A stretch of DNA of 64,000 nt, from positions 32,789,452 to 32,853,451 of the forward strand of contig JAPTYO010000002.1 of assembly GCA_036873135.1 (NCBI GenBank), given 5' to 3'. Source of the DNA: Clarkia xantiana subsp. parviflora. Its lineage: Eukaryota > Streptophyta > Magnoliopsida > Myrtales > Onagraceae. Made by a program: the position numbers and the translations under genes. The first letter of the stretch is position 1, and every line of letters starts with the position of its first letter. This document shows positions 29,674 through 39,606 of this stretch, one piece after another. The notes under the pieces are model-generated. The model was not told the origin of the DNA and searched no databases. It saw nothing but the letters and a program-made list of their open reading frames with translations.

Positions 29674-32600
29674 CACTACAAGAAAAGATGACTTTAGCGA
29701 CACTAAGCAGCGGCACTACTAAAAAACTGTCGGATTTTTTATATTATTTTGAAGATAGCGGCACTTATTGTGGTGCCCCTGTTTTTTTGTTCACGTACGG
29801 ACACTTTTGAAGTGCCGTTAGGCACTAAACAACTAACGACACTTAACAAAGTGCCGTTAAAAAAAAACCATCGACACTTTGTCTAGTGCCACCGTCTTTT
29901 TCAGCTAATTATTTTAAAAAATAATAATAATAATAATAACCATCGACACTTTGTCTAGTGTCGTTGTCTTTTTCACATATCGGCACTTCACAAAGTGTCG
30001 TTGTTTATTTATTATTTATTTTTTAAAAATAATAATAATAACCATCGGTAATTTTTCTAATGTCGTTGTCTTTTTCACATATTGGGTATAACATAGAAGA
30101 AGGCCCATAATAGCAGTTGACCCAATCCAACCTCCATGAGTGAACAGGTCTATCTGCCTTCGTTCTCTCCCCAATCTCGCTGCCTTCGTTCTCTCCTTCC
30201 ACGATTGTCTTCCTCAGCTGCGATTATCTTCTCGAGCAACCTTAAATCTAGCTGACTTCGTGATTGTGGCCCTAACTCTCCGGTCATCCTCTGATTTCGT
30301 CGCCCTCAGATCTGGTCGCCCTCAGATCTGGTCGCCATCAGCGCCGATCGTCGGTAAGCTTTCTCTACCCAACATACTAGATTTAAGATTCATATGAAGT
30401 TTCGATTTCCCCCATAGGGATCATGTCAATGCTTTTTAGATTTTCAACTGTTGTCATATTGCTCGAATTAGGGCAGATTTGGTGTTTGGCTAGATTTGCG
30501 TGTTAATTATTATTAACGTTATTGATTGAATTCAGATTAGTTTTCTGAACATGTATTTCGTTCTATTTTCTAACGATAGATCTACTAAATGTAAGAATTG
30601 CTAGTGTTTCCGGTTGCAAACACGTCCTCCATGCTCCAGCTCCCCCGACCACTTATGCTTCTGTTGTTCCTACTCATTCCCCTCATTGATCCAGCCATAT
30701 ATATCCCCTTCATATTCCTCAGTGATATAATCTATTCTCTCTATATGTATGCATACACATACCTATCTATTGTATTTACTAAGTATTATATGTATATATA
30801 ATTAGTTAATGCATAAGAGTGTCCTAGATATGCATATTGCTATAGTCTTAGATATTAGGATGTTATATTAGTTTGCTCGGTTTAGAAGTTGTTTATCGAT
30901 CAAATATCCTATTGTCTTCTTTGTTAACTTACCATTTTCCTTGTCAGTAGAGTTATTTCAGAAAGGAATCAATCTGATTTTCAAATTCAACAGGAATAAG
31001 AATAGAGAAGATACTGGTGTTGAATCACAAGAGTCTCCTACTCTTGAGACAGGATTGGAGTCATTCAATCATAATCAAGTTGAGGAGACGAAATCAAAAG
31101 TCAAGGAGTTAGAAATCGTAGGTAATACTTCATACCCAAGTGTTCATAGTCAAATCAGATTTCATGATTTTTCAAATTGCATGACTTGTTTAGTTTATGT
31201 GATATGATATAGAACTCTCTTTGTATTGTATTTACAGGGTCGATATGCAGCATTTTTACATCCATTCAGGTCTGTAAATATTGTTAAGTTTAAAAAGTAA
31301 CATTCTCAAGTCGTTATGTTCAAACTTATTAATGATGATTTTTTGCATTTTATTGTAGGGGGTTGGGAGGATACCAACTATATTGCACCAATCCAAGGGT
31401 TGCGCCACAAATCTCAAGTGCTAGTCAGGTTGGTTCTTGCTCACAATAATGTTTTATTAGATAGATAGGAGAATTCAATTTATAGGTTTGATGTTTATAT
31501 TTTGTGACAAGAATTGGAGTTGTAATATTATCTTGAATATATAGGAGAATACTTATTAAAAAATAGTTCATAATTGTGTATCAGTATATGGATTTATCTG
31601 CCTTTGATTTGACTTTGTATTATATTCAACTTCAATCTACTTGTATATCGCAAATGTTTCACATGGGTTTCAGGTGGGGTTAACTGCATGCTTTGAGAAG
31701 CATGAGGTTTTTTTATGCAGTTCTTGGATGAGAATGTCTACAACAACGAGGTATTTTTTTTTTTTTTTTACAATTACGTTGCTGACACATGCATGCATGT
31801 TGTATCCTATCAATGTTTAGATGTTCATCTTCATCTGATTTACATCAGACTTAAGGATTTGAAACTAAAATGTACTAATTTATATATATATTAATCCAAA
31901 TGTCCAAATGTCAAATTCTTAGCACTAGATTTCTTTATTCAAAATAGAATATATTTAAGTTATATTGTAATCACCTCAATTCATTTGCATAGCTCCAAAA
32001 TTAGAAGAAAGATAACATGAAACAGATTTCTTGATTTCTGGGTAGCCTAACATTTTGTTTCTTCTTTATTTTGAACAGCATGTTGCTCGGCAGTATAGAA
32101 AAAGTAGCATGGTATTTATTGGTGTGTATGCAACTTCCATCTATGTTCTAATCATATCAAGAGTCATTAAATTATAATGATAAAGTTTTGTATAACTTTA
32201 GATTTGGGACTTTGCTCTTGCAATTGGTGTTCTAATCTTATCAATAGTCATTAAAACTATACTGAGATAGTTTTGTATTACTTTAGATTTGGAACTTTGC
32301 TCTTGCAGTTGGTGTAATGCAGTTGGTGTACGTCTCTATGATTGAAATATATATGTATATATATATTTATATATATTTCTACTTTTTTTTTTGTTTTTTT
32401 TTTAACTTAGCGGCACTTTTGAAAGTGCCGATATATTTAATAAAAAAATACAATTGCGGCACTAATCCCAAGTGTCGTTAGGCGGGTGTGTGCGGCATTT
32501 GTGGAAGTGCCGTTACGCCGGTGTGTGCGGCATTTGTGGAAGCGCCGTTAGGAGGTGTGTACGGCACCAACAAAAGCGCCGGGATTGCCTTGCGACACTG

Positions 32601-32705
32601 CATTCCTAGGCGCTTTTGTGAAGTGCTGCTAGGTTGCTAGTGACACCATAAAAGTGCCGTTATTAGACATAAAAAGTGCCACTAAACACTTATTTTCTTG
32701 TAGTG
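29674..32705. mobile_element. CACTA element (non-autonomous)
   Basis: 3032 bp with the classic CACTACAAGAAAA end at 29674 and its inverse TTTTCTTGTAGTG ending at 32705, flanked by the 3-bp TSD TAC on both sides. Both subterminal regions have many GCGGCACTT/AAGTGCCG motifs in both orientations, as in En/Spm-type elements. No transposase frame is present. The interior (30120-32340) has exon-like blocks with splice-like borders. Confidence 0.93.
30120..32340 (+). pseudogene. Exon-like segments of unknown gene inside the CACTA element
   Basis: The interior looks like a small intron-containing gene rather than transposase. There is a C/T-rich leader and possible first exon ending in TCGTCGGTAAGC near 30355. 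An exon at about 30947-31120 reads VELFQKGINLIFKFNRNKNR and ends at GTAATACT. A 32-base exon at about 31238-31270 sits between TTTACAG and GTCTG, and further blocks at about 31360-31430 and 31674-31710 lie between AG and GT. I do not recognise the protein, and the phases of the blocks do not join convincingly. It may be a captured host gene fragment or the element's own degraded gene. Confidence 0.4.
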
Positions 32706-33425
32706 TACGTTTGATTGATTATGATCATCTTCTTCGCACAATATGATGGCTTCTATTGAGTGGTATAGTTTAAATTTAAAATAATTGGTTTGGTTTAGTT
32801 TAGATTGTAAATGATGCATTCATCGACGCATTTGATAATCATATTTGATTTTCATTTTTGGATAAAATAAAATTAGAAGAAAATTAAAAATAAATGTTGC
32901 GTTGTATGATTGAATTTATGCATGCAGATTTGATAATGAATGAGAAATGATGGAAGCTCCGAACACCTTCTTTGATCTGTTAGGTTGTGGTTCACTTGGT
33001 GGTCCAATCCTAATGAGGTGTTAATGGACTTATGGCTGCCCGATGAGAGCTATAGAGTTTGTTACGAGTACGATTCTCAATTCTCTGTCACTTTTATTAC
33101 GGTAGTTATGTAAGCAAAATCTATACCTCGGCCTTTACAAATTTAATACTATAGAGAAATAAATAAATGATATCAACTTCTTTTTATATTTCAAATCAGC
33201 ATAATGTTAAATATTTCCTGTAAATTTACACAATAATAATATGTAAAATCTATATAAATAAACAATGTGTTAGTTTCTATTTTCAATTAGAAATGTATAC
33301 TAATTTGTGTAGGCTTCACTAAGAACTCTACGTTGGCAAACTCAAAATATACTAGACGAAAGGAAATTCTGAACATCAATATTATTTTCATTAAAAATAT
33401 GTTCATGGACTTACTATTTCAATAA

Positions 33426-36207
33426 TCTATTATATTATATAACTAGGAAGAAAGAGAATATGAGAGCAAACCTCATATCGCCACGTCAGCATGCAAATCC
33501 ACTCGCGCCTGTAATTCACGCGCTCGCTCAGTTATCCTTATCTCGCTTTGATTTTTTTCCGCTCCTGCTCTATCGGTTCTGAAACGAAGAGTTTCTTCTT
33601 CAACAAATATTAAAATCAAGAAGCGTTACATTCCTAAGCTTCTCCATAAAATCTCGCCAACTAAGAGATTCGAAGCGTCTCTTCTCTTCAAGCATTAAAT
33701 CTCCAAGAAAGCAATTGACATTTTTTTTTATCTTTTACCTAATTCTGCAGGTTTGATGATTGTTGGAGTTTGAAACAGTAATCACCGCCGGCCATCCGAT
33801 CTGGGCATTTTCTAGGGTTTCATTTCGTATCGTCTGGTGAGGTAGACCAATTATAGAGCCTGTTTTGATGAATGGATTCTAGAAATAACCGATTAAGATT
33901 ATTTTATTTTGTTGGGTGTAGGATTGTACAAAATCGCTTCAACCGTCTGCACATAATCGCTTCTAATCCGAGTTCTCCATGCTTCCCGTGCTCGATCCCA
34001 ACGAGGATAATACGAAGGCCGGAAAATTGTCGTTAAGGTACGTACTTACAAATACCTCCAGCAGATTTGTTCAGTGAAGTGCTTAGTTGTTCAACTGAAA
34101 TTATGGCAACGATATCTTCTTGAAGCATTTGGTAATGGCTAAACAACCAACAACAATAATTCAAGCTGAAAAGCATCAATTTTAAAGTTCAATTTTCTTT
34201 ATATTAAGTATATTCTACTGAACATATGTTACAGTGTGATGAGATCTCCTAACATACCCATCGATCAGATCCGTGGTTGGTTTTGGTTTTGTTACTGGTT
34301 CTGATCCTGATTCTAGCACTTTTTTTTTTGAGGTTGAAATTGTGGTGACATACCACATCACTGAAGGTTCGAGGGGAGGTTGAAGGATGTTGAAGCTGAG
34401 GTTAGGGATGAAGTCTGATGTCCCATGGTCCCATGGTCATTGAGTAGAACAAATAGTGTTTGAGGTACGCATAAGTTGACATTCCTTTCTTTAAGAAATT
34501 GAATTTCATTTTGGTTCAGGTTATTTGATGTTGCTGCATATTTACTTCAGTCTAACTTACTCCATATAAATTCTATAATAGAAAAATAATTGTTGTAATT
34601 TAGTTAGTAGCAAGATTATATTGTGTTTCCATTAAGAGCACGTAACCACTAAACACTTTTAAGAGACTAATTTTCTTTAATAGTCTCATATTGGCTATGG
34701 AGTTACAATATGAGAAGAGAGTGGAAGGAACTCTGCAGCAGCTGTTAAGCGTGAACAAGAATGTCAATCGAGCAATGAGGTAACTATGAGTTTGACAAAT
34801 CAATGAGAATTCATGTCAAGTTTTTATTTAGAGATCCTTAGTTTGAACTTATAAAGTAATATTTGGTCTTTCTTCGCACATGGAATTATAATCAATGCTC
34901 TCCTGATCCCTTTCGTGTTACATTACATGGTTTTTATTGAAGAATTTACATCTTTTTTATTTGATTTTGTATTGTGCAATAATACATGAGCTTTGTGGAA
35001 TGGTTAGGCTTTGAATATACATAAAATATTCTATCAAAGGGAGTAGAAGAATATGCACATATTTGAGTGGTAAACGTGTATGTGGAATGGTTATTGGGTT
35101 ATTGAAATACTTATTTGTGGTTAATAAATTACGATCTATAGCTCCAATCCAGTCCACCCCTTAAATAGAATTTTATAATTTTTTTATCTTGATGAAATAA
35201 ATGATAAATTTTTCTTATGTAATATAGGGGTTTAATCACATAAGAGCGTGATAATGTTGATCCCGATGATCAACTATTTGCAAGGAAAACACAATTATGG
35301 ATGGTTGGGGCATGTGTTCCTTCTTTTGCAGGATCAGGAGTGTTATTTCATTCATGTGTCTTGCCAATCTCAAACTTTGTTAAGTTCAAATGGACATTTT
35401 GAGATTATGTGTAACTTTTGTTTCGAATTAAGTTCAAATCGAATGCTTGATTTCCATCTATTTATTTCATTCATATTAGCCTTTTGAGATTCATATCACA
35501 GACAATTGTAGTTACCTGAAAAATCCACTACTTCCATTCATAAACATTGTTGTTCTACATTAGATTTAATGATTTGATGTATTTTAGACTAAGAGCTAAT
35601 AGATTCGTTACGAAGCCTGTGGCCGTAGCTACTTGCCTTAGACACTTGAAGATTCTATACCCCTATCTATTAGGATAGGCATGATGCGTGTTCTTTATAA
35701 ATTGGCTTGAATCATGTAAGAGGTAAAAAGTGACAAACAGTTATATTAACGACGAGATTTACTTATTTGTCCAGTATAACTGGAAATGATACTACGTGTG
35801 TGATTAGTTGATTTACCCCCAACTCTTTAGATTTAGTATTTACCATGTTCTTTGATGATTGACTGCCTTTCTAATACAGAATACTCCAGTGGTGTTTCAG
35901 GTTTCTGTTACGATACTCAAAACCCGATTGTCGTTTATATTTTTTTTTTTCCTAATAGTAGTACTACATTACCGATCACGCAAAATGTTGTAGGTAGTTT
36001 CATGTTCTTGAATAATGGAACCCTATTAAGGAAATGGTAATGTATTTCTGTTTGGATACATTCATATTTGTATATAATAAAATATGTTGCAATCCATTTG
36101 GTGCGTGATGACTTAAGACAAGCAATATTGAATTTCAACCTTTTACGTACATCTTAATGTTTACAATTAACAGCTAACCCTGCGCGTAGCGCAGGGCCAG
36201 CCTCTAG
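33426..36207 (+). mobile_element. Inner Helitron (tentative 5' end)
   Basis: The 3' end has a perfect hairpin (CCCTGCGC, loop GTA, GCGCAGGG at 36178-36196) followed by CCAGCCT and CTAG (36204-36207), then T. The proposed 5' end TCTATTATATTATATAACT follows an A. The inside holds gene-like, intron-containing sequence (for example around 33540-34040) without a recognisable protein, common in non-autonomous plant Helitrons. Confidence 0.5.
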
Positions 36208-37661
36208 TTTAGGATAAGTCAATTGTCTTCACATTTATTTTTGTTTGGTATTAATATAAAATTTATATATATTTCAAATTTTTTAGATTAATAATTAAAA
36301 TAAATAAAAATTGCAATATCATATTTATGAATATCTTCAAAATGTTTTTATCTTCTAAATCCAATTTTAAGGATTTTACCTTTTAAACATTTTTTACGCT
36401 AAACTTAATTTTTTGATTCGGTTTTTTTACCCGCGCGGTGCGCGGGGTTAGTATCTAGTAATATAATAATATTAAATAATAACACACTAATTATATGTAA
36501 ATATAATAATAATAAATAACTTACCTAATTCCTGGAGAAGAAGAACCAACTCACGGAGCACTCCAGCAACAATTCATACAGCACGGAGCACTGCAGCAGC
36601 AATACGATCAACACAGAGCAGATGGACACACCAGGATAGCAGCGGCAGCGCACATTCTGGCGAAGGCAGCAGCTATGGCGGAAACAAACATTAGCGCAGC
36701 AACGGGAGCAAGCTGGGCCAGGCGGTGCGGCGACAGCAGTGGAGAACAGCGGCAACTGCAGGATGGACCACGACAATTGGAGTAGCGGGGCGGACCCTTA
36801 ACAGTGGTCACTGGTCAGGCAGAGGTGTGGCGTGGTCGGTCGACTGGGGAAGGCGTGGTCGGAGCTCCGGCGAGGACTTGGCCGGTGGGAGAGGGCAGAA
36901 AACGAGGATGGCTGGAACGTCTGGACACGGTGATGCTCGGGAAGGCTTGGTCGATGCTGAGATGGAGCTCGAGATTGGGGATGGTTGTGGGGCGAGATGA
37001 AGGTGATGTTGGAGGAATACGATACCCTGCATATAAACTAATTAATAATACTAATAATAAATAATTATTATAATATAAAAATATTAACTCAAGATTGCTA
37101 TCGTTCGTATCACTCGAGATATCGAATTTTCATTGATGTTCTTCCTTTATTGATTTTCCCTCCACGTTTTTTTTTACATGTAGAATTAGACCCTATATAT
37201 AGTACTTAGTCTTAAACTAATTAAGCAATAAATTACACTAATTTATTATCCTAATAAATACTAAATATTCTGAACAATAAATACAAATATTCAGAAAATA
37301 TACTCTGCAATAAATACAAATAATTATCCTAATTTTCCAGGAGCATTATTGGAAGCTTCGCGACTTGCCATATTTAGACATTTCCTCATTTAGCGCACCA
37401 CATATCACGCGTGTCGCGCGTGGTCCAAAATTAGGTGTTTACAAACTCAATAAGACTTTTGTGGTTCTTATCCCTAAAACAGCATGTCCAGACTCTATTT
37501 CGGAATGGCGACCCATTAGCCTCTGCAATCAAACATATAAACTCAACTCCAAAATCCTTACCAATCGACTAAGGTCGATCCTTCCGCATGTTATCTCCCC
37601 TTCCAGAGTGCTTTTGTCCCTAAACGTCTTATCACAGACAATTGCCTCCCTGCCCAGGAAC
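35930..37661 (+). repeat. Left arm of 1.73-kb inverted duplication
   Basis: From GTCGTTTATATTTT to GCCCAGGAAC this 1732-bp segment reappears in reverse complement at 37872-39606 with few differences. It contains the 3' part of the inner Helitron, both Helitron ends, the right part of the solo LTR and the first 218 bp of LINE-2 after it. This is the native arm, because it is continuous with the sequence on its left and its LINE-2 part continues in frame into 37662-37871. Confidence 0.9.
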
Positions 37662-37871
37662 TCATTCATGTCATGAAAAATCGACGAGTTGGCAGGGTTG
37701 GCCTTATCGCACTTAAACTGGATATGAGCAAAGTCTATGACGAGTTGGCACGGATTATGCAAGCATTGAATTTCCCTCCTCCTTTCCAAAAATGGATAAT
37801 GCAATGTATCACTACCCCAACCTTGGCCTTTCTCATCAATGGGAAACCCACCTCTTTCATTCAACCGTCCA
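37662..37871 (+). repeat. Spacer of the inverted duplication (LINE-2 RT segment)
   Basis: 210 bp of LINE-2 RT that continues the left arm. Its last 182 bp (from TTGGCAGGGTTGGCC) are repeated in direct orientation at 39620-39805, where LINE-2 resumes. It would be the loop of the hairpin. Confidence 0.88.
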
Positions 37872-39606
37872 GAGTTCCTGGGCAGGGAGGCAATTGTCTG
37901 TGATAAGGCGTTTAGGGACAAAAGCACTCTGGAAGGGGAGATAACATGCGGAAGGATCGACCTTAGTCGATTGGTAAGGATTTTAGAGTTGAGTTTATAT
38001 GTTTGATTGCAGAGGCTAATGGGTCGCCATTCCGAAATAGAGTCTGGACATGTTGTTTTAGGGATAAGAACCACAAAAGTCTTATTGAGTTTGTAAATAC
38101 CTAATTTTGGACCACGCGCGACACGCGTGACATGTGGTGCGCTAAATGATGAAATGTCTAAATATGGCAAGTCGCGAAGCTTCCAATAATGCTCCTGGAA
38201 AATTAGGATAATTATTTGTATTTATTGCAGAGTATATTTTCTGAATATTTGTATTTATTGTTCAGAATATTTAGTATTTATTAGGATAATAAATTAGTGT
38301 AATTTATTGCTTAATTAGTTTAAGACTAAGTACTATATATAGGGTCTAATTCTACATGTAAAAAAAAACGTGGAGGGAAAATCAATAAAGGAAGAACATC
38401 AATGAAAATTCGATATCTCGAGTGATACGAACGATAGCAATCTTGAGTTAATATTTTTATATTATAATAATTATTTATTATTAGTATTATTAATTAGTTT
38501 ATATGCAGGGTATCGTATTCATCCAACATCACCTTCATCTCGCCCCACAACCATCCCCAATCTCGAGCTCCATCTCAGCATCGACCAAGCCTTCCCGAGC
38601 ATCACCGTGTCCAGACGTTCCAGCCATCCTCGTTTTCTGCCCTCTCCCACCGGCCAAGTCCTCGCCGGAGCTCCGACCACGCCTTCCCCAGTCGACCGAC
38701 CACGCCACACCTCTGCCTGACCAGTGACCACTGTTAAGGGTCCGCCCCGCTACTCCAATTGTCGTGGTCCATCCTGCAGTTGCCGCTGTTCTCCACTGCT
38801 GTCGCCGCACCGCCTGGCCCAGCTTGCTCCCGTTGCTGCGCTAATGTTTGTTTCCGCCATAGCTGCTGCCTTCGCCAGAATGTGCGCTGCCGCTGCTGTC
38901 CTGGTGTGTCCATCTGCTCCGTGTTGATCGTATTGCTGCTGCAGTGCTCCGTGTTGTATGAATTGTTGCTGCAGTGCTCCGTGAGTTGGTTCTTCTTCTC
39001 CAGGAATTAGGTAAGTTATTTATTATTATTATTATATTTACATATAATTAGTGTGTTATTATTTAATATTATTATATTACTAGATACTAACCCCGCGCAC
39101 CGCGCGGGTAAAAAAACCGAATCAAAAAATTAAGTTTAGCGTAAAAAATGTTTAAAAGGTAAAATCCTTAAAATTGGATTTAGAAGATAAAAACATTTTG
39201 AAGATATTCATAAATATGATATTGCAATTTTTATTTATTTTAATTATTAATCTAAAAAATTTGAAATATATATAAATTTTATATTAATACCAAACAAAAA
39301 TAAATGTGAAGACAATTGACTTATCCTAAACTAGAGGCAAGCCCTGCGCTACGCGCAGGGTTAGCTGTTAATTGTAAACATTAAGATGTACGTAAAAGGT
39401 TGAAATTCAATATTGCTTGTCTTAAGTCATCACGCACCAAATGGATTGCAACATATTTTATTATATACAAATATGAATGTATCCAAACAGAAATACATTA
39501 CCATTTCCTTAATAGGGTTCCATTATTCAAGAACATGAAACTACCTACAACATTTTGCATGATCGGTAATGTAGTACTACTATTAGGAAAAAAAAATATA
39601 AACGAC
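37872..39606 (-). repeat. Right (inverted) arm of 1.73-kb duplication
   Basis: Reverse complement of 35930-37661. It runs backward through LINE-2, the LTR end, the outer Helitron end (CTAG complement at 39080-39083) and the inner Helitron end (39331-39334), and stops at 39606. A short filler of about 13 bases joins it to the repeated LINE-2 segment. Confidence 0.9.

Larger units (their letters stand above)
29105..36458 (+). mobile_element. Outer Helitron (tentative 5' end) hosting CACTA and a second Helitron
   Basis: The 3' end is clear: a GC hairpin (CCCGCGC, loop GGT, GCGCGGG at 36430-36446), then GTTAGTAT and CTAG, followed by T. The proposed 5' end TCTACTATATTATAAT follows an A, giving the A/T insertion site expected of Helitrons. 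The pairing of these two ends is inference. No Rep/helicase is present, so it is non-autonomous. Confidence 0.5.
28655..37443 (+). mobile_element. Solo LTR in LINE-2, split by a nested Helitron
   Basis: LINE-2 breaks at VKEL and resumes at NKTFVVLIPK. The break is bounded by AACTC at 28650-28654 and at 37444-37448, a 5-bp TSD of LTR type. The left end reads TATCAGACCTAAAATCTGACC (TG expected; a G-to-A change is likely). The right end has TATA-like CTATATATAG near 37190 and ends TTAGGTGTTTACA. If the putative Helitron (29105-36458) is removed, about 1.4 kb remains, a plausible single LTR. No internal gag-pol is present, so it is read as a solo LTR. The superfamily is not clear. Confidence 0.65.

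Noticed and set aside
36525..37032. GC-rich open frames with Ala/Cys/Pro-rich translations, repeated at 38503-39010
   Set aside because: They lie within the solo LTR and its inverted copy; translations have no domain and open frames occur on both strands because of base composition.
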